In this document: piece after piece, positions 19,300 through 28,715 of the stretch | How the letters are laid out: every line of letters starts with the position of its first letter | How positions within the stretch are numbered: the stretch's first letter is position 1 | DNA from: Symbiodinium natans | Lineage: Eukaryota > Sar > Dinophyceae > Suessiales > Symbiodiniaceae | NCBI GenBank assembly: GCA_905221605.1 | Contig: CAJNDS010002118.1 | Coordinates: 397,501 to 461,500 of the forward strand | Length of the DNA: 64,000 nucleotides | Direction: 5' to 3' | The notes under the pieces: generated by a model | What the model saw: the letters and a program-made list of their open reading frames with translations, nothing else | Told to the model about the DNA's origin: nothing | Databases searched by the model: none | Program-made: the position numbers and the translations under genes

Positions 19300-22200
19300 A
19301 AGCCCGAAGCCTTCAACCCTAAACCCTAAACCCTTTGTCAAAGATGGATGTCTCGTATCCTTTCTGGCAGTCTTCCTTCAGAATTCATGAGTCTCGGGCT
19401 ATCTAGGTGAGAGTTTCTAGACCTGAAGCATCCCTTCCGGGTTGAGGGTTTGGAGTTTGGGTTTAGGGTTTAGGGTTTGGGGTTTGGGGTTTGGGGTTTG
19501 GGGTTTGGGGTTTGGGGTTTGGGGTTTGGAGGATTGTTTTAGCCGGGTACGTACCCCCAAGAACCAAGGAGAAGAAACCATCCGCATGCCCTGGAACCCT
19601 AAAAACTGAAACCCTACATAACCCCAAAATACTATAACATTGATACCTGAAGCCCCCACACCTGAAACCCTAAACCCTGAAACCCCAAAACAAATTCTGA
19701 GTTAAAGCTGCGAGCCTATGCAGAGTCAACTTCAGAAACCTCCAAACTCGAGTGGTTCCTGCAACCCGCGTGCAGATTCGATACAGTGGCAGGGTGGCGC
19801 AGGCTCCACACAAATTTTAGGGGCCATTGGGAGTACACGAAGGACACCCGCTGGGGTAAAGAAGAACCTTAGACCCTGCACGCCAAACATCCGTAGACCT
19901 TAGACCCTACGCGCCTAAACCCTAAACCTTGGAGCCTACACACCTAAACCCTAAGCCTAAGCCCTGGAAACTAGAGACTCCTTGTGGGTGCGACCTTGCG
20001 CGGCAGCGTGGCTTAGCTTGAGATTGTGGGGCCAAGCTCGAACCACTGACCCCACATGAGGGTTCAGGGCTTAAGGTTTTAGGGGTGTAAGATTCTCAGG
20101 CGGCTCTTTAAAACGGTACGTACCCCAGGTTGAGGGGGTTTTGGGGTTTCTAGAGCTGATGGCCCCCAACCCCAACTCCCCAACCCCCCTACCATGCAAA
20201 AACACAACCTCTTGAAACATGGAGGACCGCTCGATTCGGATTGCTTTGGGGAGTTCAGGGGGTCGTGGGTTCATTTAGGGTTTAGGGGTTTGGGCTTTTG
20301 CTGTGTCATGGAGCTCTACTACACCCTACACCCTAACCCCCAAACCCTAAACATCCCTAAACCCTAAACCCGAAACCCTAAACCCTAAAACCCTAAAGCT
20401 GGAAACGGCTCTCACGCGCAAGGGGCTTCGCTCGCCCCTTCTTCCGTCATGCTCCAACGCCGAGTCTCTTGTCGCTGGCGGATCCTGTCCGCACACCTGA
20501 TGAAGCCAGCGCCCCTCCCCCTCTAAACCCTAAACCCTACACCCTGCACCCTAAACCCCACCCTAAACCCTAAACCCTAAACCCTAAACCCCAAACCCCA
20601 AACCCCAAACCCCAAACCCCAAACCCCAAACCCCAAACCCCAAACCCTAAACCCTAACCCTAACCTAAACCCTAATCCCTAAACCCTTAGCCCTCAGCCC
20701 TGAACCCTAAACCGTCAGGTTTGGGGCTTGGATCGAGGCCTTGCCCCCAAGAAGCCGTAAGGCTTGAAGCCCTGAAGCCTGAGACCCTAACCCACAAGCC
20801 TGTTTGAGTCTTGGGATTTCGGGGGTTTAGGGTTTGGGGTTTAGGGTTTAGGGTTTAGGGTTTCGGGCGCCTAACCTGGCAGTGGGGTTCCGGGGCGTAT
20901 ATAGGGGAGTAGGTTTGTGGCGTGAGGGTTTGGGTTACAAGGCTATAGAGTGCGGCCATGGCACGGAGGAGAGAGTACAGGGTGCAACGAAGCTCGCCAC
21001 GCCATGCGCAGCAAGCACGCAGCTTGCCAGCAAACAGCCCGTAACAGTTGAAGAGTTAGGGTTCTGGGGTGTTGGGCGTGGATTGGGTAGTTTTGGGGCC
21101 ATAGTCCGCCGCAAAGCAGGCACACCACCTCTAATCCCCTCCCCAGGCCGAGGCGCGTCGCGTAGCGTTAAAATTACAAGCTTTCTAGACATCTCTCGAC
21201 CCTATCCACATCAACTTCATCACAGCCCTCACACCCTGAACCCTAAACCCAAACCCCAAAGCCACCTGAACACTCAACACCCTAAACCCTGAAGCCTAAC
21301 CCCTAGACCCGAAACCTTACAAACCCCTAAACCGTATAAACCCTGATCCCCAACACCCCAACACCCTAAGCATCCTAAAGTGTCGAAGCCCTGCTAAAAC
21401 CCTAAAACCCTCAAACCCTCAAACCCTAAATCCAGAAAACCCTAAAATTGTCAAACCCTAAAACCCTAAACCCTCCCCTTAGCCTAATCGCACTTTAGCA
21501 TGTCTTGGCCTCTTCAGCCAGTCTCCCAGCTCGGTGCTCGGGAGATCCTCGCTCGAAATCAGGGTCAATTTCTTGGGTCCTTACCCTAAAGGGGGCCGGC
21601 ACTATATTTAGGACCCACAAAGGGGACCCCAATTTAGAGAACCACTCATAGGATTCCTCCTGAGCCCGAAACCTTTTTTCAGAGGTTCGTCATGTCTAGA
21701 CCCAAGTTGTGGATGGCTCTGGCTCTTGTAGCTGGGCTCCACAGCAACCTAGGGTTTAGGGTTAGAGGCTCAGGGTTTAGGGTTCCATTCCGAGTCCCAC
21801 GATCTACATTCTACACTCCTAGCCTGCCGGAGGTGATCATCTGCATGTTCCAGGGCTCCTCCGCAACTTTAGGGTGCGTCATACATGCTCGGCATCCGGA
21901 AAGATAGCGAAGGCTCACCTGCAACCCTGCTTACGACCAATCCTGCGCCTGCTATTCCCTCGATCATCTGCACATCATACGCCCAACGTTCCTGAACCCC
22001 GATGTAGACCCTAAACCCTAAACCCTAAACCCTGAAGCCCTGAAGTCCCACTCCTAAACCTCAAGACCCCTGAGCCCCGAAATCCCTACCCCCGTAACAA
22101 CCCTTATGAACCATACCTCTTCCAGAAGAACCGAAGGCCCAGCAACAAAGGCACCTTCCTTAAACTTTAGCATCCCAAACTCTCTGCCTTGCGTCTGATT

Positions 22201-22390
22201 TCGTGCCCACGCAGCCGACCCTAATTGAAAAAAAAGTGAGAAACCTGAACCCCTGAACCCTGAGCCTCTAAACCCTGAGCCTCTAAACCCTAAACCCTAA
22301 ACCCTAAACCCCTCAACCTTCTTCTCCTTCGGTTCTCGTGGCGGCGACTGGCCGGGCTGTGGTGGCAGCTCGTAGTATTTGCCTCAACCA
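19300..22390. other. arrays and unassigned unique sequence
   Basis: TTTGGGG units at 19465-19530 and a CCCTAAA/CCCCAAA array at 20524-20668. 136- and 85-codon frames occur at 20882-21292 (plus) and 20935-21192 (minus) over the same bases. Island 20400-20520 is open on both strands. Nothing here passed the splice test. Confidence 0.4.
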
Positions 22391-22391
22391 C

Positions 22392-22523
22392 AATTTGCTT
22401 AAGAACCCCCAAAAACTAAAAACAAAATAATAATCCCTATATTGCCCTTACAAGGAAGAAGATCTTTAAGTAGTATATGTTTATGTTTTTGAGTTTTTTG
22501 GGGGGGTTCTGAAGCAAATAGTA
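22392..22523. mobile_element. introner-like element, family C
   Basis: AATTTGCTTAAGAACCCCCA and the inverted GGGGGGTTCTGAAGCAAATA, with AATCCCTATATTGCCCTTAC inside. The most complete family C copy. Confidence 0.82.
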
Positions 22524-22640
22524 GTCAATCTCACACCAATAGAATCGCCCTACGGGCGACATCACCCAGCCAGCGGGGAGCACTCCCTCTCACCTTGGAA
22601 AAACACGTGCTACTGGCACCCCATTGGGATGCTCCCCCAG

Positions 22641-22788
22641 TTTAGGGTTTAGGGTTTGGGGTTTAGGGTTTAGGGTTTAGGGTTTAGGGTTCAGGGTTTA
22701 GGGTTTAGGGTTTAGGGTTTAGGGTTTAGGGTTTAGGGTTTAGGGTTTAGGGTTTAGGGTTTAGGGTTTAGGGTTTAGGGTGTAGGGT
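22641..22788 (+). repeat. TTTAGGG array
   Basis: About 21 units. The preceding island 22540-22640 reads LPLTLEKHVLLAPHW in plus and ends at CCCCA/GTTTAGGG, so it may be an exon. Confidence 0.9.
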
Positions 22789-22941
22789 GTATAGAAGGGA
22801 AGCTCGCTGGTGCTAAAAGCACCCGGGCCGCTCGCTTGCGTTAGCATGTAGTCCCACCCCAACCACCCAAACTATTCTCATTTAGGGTTTAGGGTTCACC
22901 CCCCAAACCCCCCTCAAGGGGGGCTTTCTTGCTTTGTACAG

Positions 22942-23148
22942 AGAAAGAGCAGGGTGGGGCCTCCCGAGCTTTGTGGAGCCGGTCAGTGGCTTGTAGGCTT
23001 CTTGGAGCTTTCACGGAACTGGAGGGGTGCCCAAAACCGTCAAATGTTCAGTGCGGGTCTTGGCAAACCCCGACCCACAGCCCAAAACGCTGGGGGGAAG
23101 CAGGGGCCTTGGCCGGCCCCTGCTTACCAGAAAGGCGGTCGCAGGGGG
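22942..23148 (+). CDS. possible upstream exons of the 23511-24599 gene
   Basis: Exon 22942-22981 follows TTTCTTGCTTTGTACAG, reads ERAGWGLPSFVEP and ends at CCG/GTCAGT. Exon 23052-23148 follows AATGTTCAG in the matching phase and reads CGSWQTPTHSPKRWGEAGA. Its donor is uncertain, and its phase does not yet join the 23511 exon. Confidence 0.35.
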
Positions 23149-23219
23149 GTCCCAAGAAGTCTCCTAGGCGGTCCGGCAAACGCCGGCCTTAGAACAAGCA
23201 GCACTCTGTTGTGAGGAAG

Positions 23220-23485
23220 GTCAGTTTCGGGGTGCACGGAGGTCCCTGAAGGCTGAGGGGGGTGTCAGGGGGTCCCAGGAGGTCCCAGGGGTTCCCAGGG
23301 ATGGGGTTGCAGGAGGGGGGTCCCAGCAAAGAGCGGGTTTCAGGAGGGGGGTCCCAGGAAGGGGGTCCCAGGCAGCAAAAGGGTCCCAGAAAGGGGTCCC
23401 AGAGGGGGGTCCCAGCTCGCAGGCGGTCCAAAAAAGTTTGAGGGAGGTCCCAAAGGGGGGTCCCAGGGGGTCCCAGGGGGGTCAA
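23220..23485 (+). repeat. degenerate GGGGGTCCCAG repeat
   Basis: About 20 copies of GGTCCCAG with variable G-runs, lying in the putative intron upstream of the 23511 acceptor. Confidence 0.82.
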
Positions 23486-23510
23486 GGTGCCTAAGAGCGT
23501 TTTTTTGCAG

Positions 23511-24599
23511 GTTGCCCCCTACACCAGCCCAGAAGGAGGGGGGGCTGGAATCTGCCAGCTCAGGGCCCGGAATTGTTTGGGGGGTACGCCCCCGGACCCC
23601 CTAAAAAACACCAAAAGACCTCAATGGCTGGGGGTTTGGGGTCCTAATTATATTAGGGCTTACGCCCTAGGTCTGAGGCGTAGCCAGGCACTGCAGGCCC
23701 CGTCTACCGGGAGGCTTTACCCTCCCTCACCGTTCTGTAGAGACGCTCGGTCGGGGACCTCGGTCGAAGCCTCGAGCGCCCATGTAAATGGACAGCGGCG
23801 CTCTCGGCAGTTTAGGGTTTAGTTTAGGGTTTAGGGTTTAGGGTTTAGGGTTTAGGGTTTAGGGTTTAGGGTTTAGGGTTTAGGGTTTAGGGTTTAGGGT
23901 TTAGGGTTTAGGGTTTAGGGTTTAGGGTTTAGGGTTTAGGGTTTAGGGTTTAGGGTTTAGGGGTTAGGGTTTAGGGTTTAGGGTTTAGGGTTTAGGGTTT
24001 AGGTACTATCATGCCTATTAAGGACTGTTAGTACAAAGGGGAACCATCCCAAGCACCCTCGGACGACCAGAACATGTGCCAAGCACAGCACTCAGACAGA
24101 ACAAGGAACACGCAGGCACGGACCGGGGTACTTCAATGGCCTACCTGGGACCCTCTTCACCTACAGGTTAGTAGCTAGACCCGGGAGTAACCTAGGAATA
24201 AAAAGGGTACCCTTTTTGGAGCTGTAAGGGAACCCCAACCCTTAAAAAAGTAAAAAAGGGCCTTCTCCCGGTCCTAGGTAGTAACTACCCCTGAAGTAGC
24301 AGGTATAACCCGCAAAAAACTGTCGGTAAGTAGGGTCCCAGGTCAGGCTTAAGGGTTTAGAGGCTAAAGGGCTCCTTCGCCCTATCCAAGCGGTTCGGCG
24401 ATGCATGCTGCAAGTTAAGGCGCAAGTCGTCCACACGTTTGGGCTTTTGGGGTGTAGGAGTTCAGGAAGCTTAAGGAAGTGGAGTTTGGGCTATTTACGG
24501 TTTGAAAATATTTGGGTCTGAAAATCCCATGTCCCAGGGCGCACGATTTGGACTCAGCCTCACATCCTGGCCCGTCGACCTTCAACTCGTATGCCATGA
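23511..24599 (+). CDS. six-exon gene model with stop, unknown protein
   Basis: Exons 23511-23583, 23743-23809, 24054-24166, 24300-24325, 24370-24436 and 24538-24599. Junction phases are 1/2, 2/1, 1/2, 0/0 and 1/2, and the last exon closes exactly at TGA 24597-24599. Signals: GTTTTTTTGCAG acceptor at exon 1, CGTTCTGTAGAG at exon 2, CAG/GTTAGT and TCG/GTAAGT donors after exons 3 and 4, and CATGTCCCAG before exon 6. Exon 2 ends at CA/GTTTAG, where a 190 bp telomere array begins. Fragments: TSVEASSAHVNGQRRSRQ, RPEHVPSTALRQNKEHAG, SFALSKRFGDACCKLRRK and WTQPHILARRPSTRMP. Serine- and arginine-rich, about 136 residues recovered. Function unknown. Confidence 0.6.
23811..24003 (+). repeat. TTTAGGG array at a 5' splice site
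   Basis: About 27 units, one of them truncated. Begins at the donor of the 23743-23809 exon and runs into a family B fragment that supplies the next acceptor (CATCCCAAG). Confidence 0.95.
24004..24053. mobile_element. family B element, right half
   Basis: AAGGACTGTTAGTACAAAGG followed by GGAACCATCCC, matching the right arm of family B. The left arm is replaced by the TTTAGGG array. Confidence 0.6.
24175..24277. mobile_element. introner-like element, family D
   Basis: CTAGACCCGGGAGTAACCTAG inverted against CTTCTCCCGGTCCTAG. Lies between the predicted donor at 24167 and acceptor at 24299. Confidence 0.8.
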
Positions 24600-24649
24600 A
24601 GCCCTGAACGCAGACTACCCAGAACCCCCTGGACCCTGACAACCTCTAA

Positions 24650-25330
24650 ACCCTGAACCCTAAGTTCTAGCCGTGCCCCGTGGTGGAGACGTGCTAAACT
24701 CCCTAAACCCTAAACCCTACAAACCCCAAACCCTACAAACCCCAAACCCTGCAAACCCTAAACCCGACAAACCCTAAACCCTACAAACCCTAAACCATTA
24801 AACCCTACCCCAAGCCCTAAAACCCAAACCCAAAACATGCCCAAAGCCTTAAGCATCAGAGGGTTTTTGAAAACCCTCTTCTGTTTTTAAAAACCCTCAA
24901 CCCAAACATGCCCAAAGCCTGAAGCATCCTCAAGCCCCCTGTTCTGTCCGGACGGCGTGGGTCGTAGCGCGGCCGCTCAAAGTCCTGTTCCGGCACCTGT
25001 TGCGCCCCACGAGTTGGAAGGCTCCGTTCGGTTTAGGGATGAGGGTGTAGGGTTTAGGGTTTACGGTTTAGGGTTTAGGGGGTTAGGGGTTGAGGGTTGC
25101 GGGTTGAGGGTTTAAGGTTTGGGGTTTAGGGCTAAGGTTAGGGCTAGGGATTAGGGTTTCGGGATTAGGGTTCAGGGATTCGAGGTTCGGCATCAGGGTT
25201 TGGGGTTTAAGGTTTAGGGTTAAGGTTTGTGCGGGCTTAGGGTCAATCCGACCCATAGAAATGAAACAGCTCATGTTGGTAAGCAGCACGTGAGGTTCCT
25301 CAGTTTTCGGTTTTGCGTTGAGCAGGTTTA
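24650..25330. repeat. degenerate CCCTAAA/CCCTACAAA and TTTAGGG sequence
   Basis: Loose 7-mers and 10-mers (CCCTACAAAC) at 24700-24810, and TTTAGGG variants at 25030-25230. No coding signal. Confidence 0.7.
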
Positions 25331-25379
25331 GGGTTCAGGGTTATCATCCGTTGGTGCCAGCACCTGACAAGCCTGCACT

Positions 25380-25512
25380 GAGAGAAAGGGAAGGAGGGAG
25401 GGGAGGGGGAGAGGGGAGAGGGGAGAGGGGGGAGGGAGGGGAGGGGAGGGAGAGCGGGGAGAGGAGGGAGAGGAGGGATGGGGAGGGGAGAGAAGGGGAG
25501 AGAAGGGGAGAC
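25380..25512 (+). repeat. GA-rich simple repeat
   Basis: GGGAGAG and GGAGAGAAG tracts. The Arg/Glu/Gly-rich frame is compositional. Confidence 0.88.
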
Positions 25513-25584
25513 TTTAACTTTCCGCTAGACCCTAAATCCCATCTTCCCCCAAGTTAACCCTAGACCCTAGAAACAACTAGCTCC

Positions 25585-25999
25585 CCCCGCCCTGCGCTCT
25601 AGACACTGAGCCTGCAGAGCAGCCGGCATGCGCAGAGGCTCTTTTTCCCAGGCCTGGAAGAAGGGTGATCAGGTTGTTTGGGGTCTGGGGCTTGCGGCCC
25701 CAACCCGTAGTGTTATCGGGGTTCAGGGATTTGTTAAGAATCTTGGAGCTCACGAGGGTTCCACAGCCCTCATTTATTCTGGTGGGCCTAGTGAACAGAG
25801 AGTTTAAGCCCTCAGCTCCATCGACACTGACAAGGGTTTCAAGGGGCCTTGATGAGCTTACCTCTTCCTTTAGAGATTCGTGTCGAAGGCTTTGGTTCGG
25901 ATCTGGGGCTTGGTTTTTTTTATAGCTTTTTGGCTGTGGCCTCTCTAGGGTCTAAAGAGCTTCGGGCCTAGGCCATGGCTGGGCTGACATGCCAGCCAC
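25585..25999 (-). other. coding-like minus frame with canonical donor
   Basis: The minus frame is open for about 107 codons after one TAG and contains GAAGAG/GTAAGC at 25862. The best reading before it is NQSLRHESLKEE. The exon boundaries upstream and downstream could not be phased. Probably part of the same gene as 26160-26000. Confidence 0.3.
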
Positions 26000-26160
26000 T
26001 CCTATCGGTCCTAGCTCCTGTGGGTGCCGGAGCCGAACTTGCTTCTGCACGAGCTTTGCACGCAGCTCGAAAGCGTCCTTTTGAAGGTGCTCCAGCTCAG
26101 AGGGGCTCTGCGCCGCTGCTTCAGACAGGGCTGATGACTGAATTGCATCCTTCTCAGCTC
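26000..26160 (-). CDS. coiled-coil-like exon, unknown protein
   Basis: Preceded by the strong acceptor TTGTCCCAATTTTCGAG and ending at GGA/GTGGCT, phases 2 in and 0 out. 53 codons, including DAIQSSALSEAAAQSPSE, LEHLQKDAFELRAKLVQ and KQVRLRHPQEL. The Leu/Glu/Lys/Gln spacing suggests an alpha-helical coiled coil. The opposite strand is also open (about 89 codons), so strand choice rests on splice sites and composition. Confidence 0.45.
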
Positions 26161-26231
26161 CTCGAAAATTGGGACAACGGCCAGAGTTCGCGAGAGGCAG
26201 GCATGACTGGCCCCAGTATGAAAAAGAAGGG

Positions 26232-26449
26232 GCTTAGGGTTTAGGGTTTAGGGTTTAGGGTTTGGGGTTTGGGGTTTCGGGTTTAGGGTTTAGGGTTTTG
26301 GGTTTAGGGTTTAGGGTTTAGGGTTTAGGGTTTAGGGTTTAGGGTTTAGGGTTTAGGGTTTAGGGTTTAGGCTTTGGGGTTTGGGGTTTAGGGTTTAGGG
26401 TTTAGGGTTTAGGGTTTAGGGTTTAGGGTTTAGGGTTTAGGGTTTAGGG
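26232..26449 (+). repeat. TTTAGGG array
   Basis: About 30 units with TTTGGGG pairs at both ends of the perfect core. Confidence 0.93.
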
Positions 26450-26578
26450 AACCCAGAGCAAATTTTTCTAAGCAAGCCCTACAACCCAAAATCAGTGAAA
26501 CGCAGTGAGTCACACGCCCCGGAGCCCTAGAGCCTGGGAGTACCACTGCAGTCTTCAAAGGTTTTGATCTCTTCCTAA

Positions 26579-26699
26579 TCTAAACCCTAAACCTTAAACC
26601 TTAAACCCTAAACCCTAAACCCTAAACCCTAAACCCTAAAGCCTAAACCCTAAACCCTAAACCCTAAACCCTAAACCCTAAACCCTAAACCCTAAACCC
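26579..26699 (-). repeat. CCCTAAA array
   Basis: About 17 units facing the preceding TTTAGGG array across 130 bp. Confidence 0.93.
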
Positions 26700-26756
26700 G
26701 CCCAATATGGGCCTTCCCGCAAGCACGGGAATGAACCAGGTCCATGGTTTTTGTTG

Positions 26757-26875
26757 GTATATGGGTGGTTGTTAAAATGATGGTCCCTTTTTGGATCCCT
26801 AAAATTATAATACGGCACCTCGTATTTAGGGTACCCCAAAAGGGATCATAATTTTGACAACCAACCATATATTGG
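26757..26875. mobile_element. introner-like element, family G
   Basis: ATATGGGTGGTTGTTAAAAT inverted against ATTTTGACAACCAACCATAT, with the inner arm GGTCCCTTTTTGGAT. 119 bp and non-coding. Confidence 0.85.
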
Positions 26876-27129
26876 GGCCTTCGGGTCCAAAGTCTAAACT
26901 CCGAAGCCTGAAGGAAGCTCTAAACGTCTGACATGAAGACCCCGACCCCTCGCCAACACACCAAACACAGGAACCTCAATTATCCTAAACCCTAAACCCT
27001 AAACCCCAAACCCTAAACCCTAAACCCTAAACGCAAGACCGACATCAAAAGGGGCCGTGGGAAAAGCCTGGGCGCCGCTGGAAGGGCTTTGGGGCGGGTG
27101 GCCCCGGTCGTCTCCTAAGCTGGGGGGGA

Positions 27130-27250
27130 CGGGGAAGGGTGTAGAAGGTTTGGAGGGTTTAGAGGGTTTAGAGGGCTTAGAGGGCTCAGAGGGTTTAGAG
27201 GGTTTATATGGTTTAGAGGGTGTTTTGGGTTTGGAGGGTTTAGATTTAGG
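27130..27250 (+). repeat. GAGGGTTTA 9 bp repeat
   Basis: About ten degenerate units. The Glu-Gly-Leu frame through it is an artefact. Confidence 0.8.
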
Positions 27251-27564
27251 GTTGTTGGGGGCGTGTGGGTGAGCTCGGGGATTGGGGGGATGGGGTTTTG
27301 GGTCTTGGGTTCAGGGAGAGTAGGGGTACCCTGAACCCTAAACCTCGACTTCTGAAACTAAGCCCTCAACCCTGCGTCTCATTGAGCCCTCAACCAAAAC
27401 CCCAAAACTTTGCATTGCTTGGTTCTTGGCAGGGAATGCCCCGGCCCAACACCTTGCAAGTACTCATAAGGCTCCTGAAACCTTAACATTCTACATCCTG
27501 AGCCCTAAGCCCTAAGCCCCTAAACCTGAAGAACCCTAAACCCTGAACCCTCAACCCTCAACCC

Positions 27565-27662
27565 TAAACTCCCCCCCCTCCCACCCGAAACTAGGGCCCA
27601 GGCCCAGCAGAGCATCCACCTCTGCGCAGAGCTGCGCGGCCTCGGCGACCTGGGCACGCTTT
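27565..27662 (-). CDS. possible exon, unknown protein
   Basis: Minus frame after GTGCCCAG reads VAEAAQLCAEVDALLGLG up to GGGGA/GTTTAGGG. The plus strand of this GC-rich island is also open, so the call is weak. Confidence 0.3.
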
Positions 27663-27865
27663 AGGGTTTAGGGTTTAGGGTTTTGGATTTAGGGTTTAGG
27701 GTTTAGGGTTTAGGGTTTAAGGTTTAGGGTTTAGGGTTTAGGGTTTCAGGTTGAGGGTTTCGGGTTTGGGGTGCATTTGGGTCTTCGGGGCTTAGAGGTC
27801 TCATGACGGGGGCGGGCTTCGAGCTTAGGGCCTAGGCTTAGGGTTCACAGATGAGATGGGGGCTT

Positions 27866-27976
27866 CTGAAAATAGGGGGTACCTTTTTTGGGGGGGGGGG
27901 GGGGGGTCCCTTTAAGGGGATTCTATCCGATTTGGGGTAAGAAAGGGGTACCCCTATTTTGGGAAATGCCCATATT
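27866..27976. mobile_element. introner-like element, family E relative
   Basis: TTCTGAAAATAGGGGGTACC inverted against GGGTACCCCTATTTTGGGAA, with a G-run of about 16 inside. Confidence 0.6.
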
Positions 27977-28715
27977 AGGACCTAGAGTCTCTAGAGTGGA
28001 GGGTTTAGGGGTATCTGGTAAAGGGAGGCTGTGTAGAGGCCGATGTTGTGCATCTGGCTGTCTGGCTGCTGCTGCCCAGCTGCAATCGGGGGCACTTGGC
28101 ACGAGGAGCTCGTCCTTGGCGGTCTTACGCTGGAATACTGTAGAACCCAACGCCCCATTCATCGAACAATAGTCCTTAAGTCATCCAAGGGATCCTGATT
28201 TCGATGTGAAGCATATTCTCGAGTAAGGGGGTCGTAGACCTAAGTATGGAGCTCTCGGGGAGGCGAGGGGATACAGTTGGCTTAGGGTTTGACTAGGCTC
28301 AACCCTAATCCCGGTAACCCGTCACCTTTAACCCTATTCCCTAAACCCTAAAACCCTAAACCTTAAACCCTAAACCCTAACTCGCATCAAGTTCCCCAGA
28401 GGCAAGTCTGATTTAGGGTTTAGGGGTAAATTAGGGGCCATATAGGAGGCCTAATTCCCTCATTCCCTACGAAGAACCAGTAGGGAGAACTCAACACCCC
28501 TGACTTCAACATTTCCTGAGGCTATAGCAAGGATCCTGTTCTTGCAGCCGCCCCGCCGCCCCCGCCCCCTCCCGGTTGAGGGGTTTATCCCTTACGACTC
28601 CCTCACTTGAGGGCTTTGCGTGTCCGTTCTATGGGTTATTTGCACTTCGCTGGCATGGTAAAGTTTCCCGACAACGGTGGGGAGAGGGACTCATCTTTGC
28701 CGAGACCTTGAACCA

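Noticed and set aside
25665-26244. Two plus open frames of 86 and 89 codons
   Set aside because: The minus strand has the better acceptor, a GTAAGC donor and a coiled-coil composition over the same bases.
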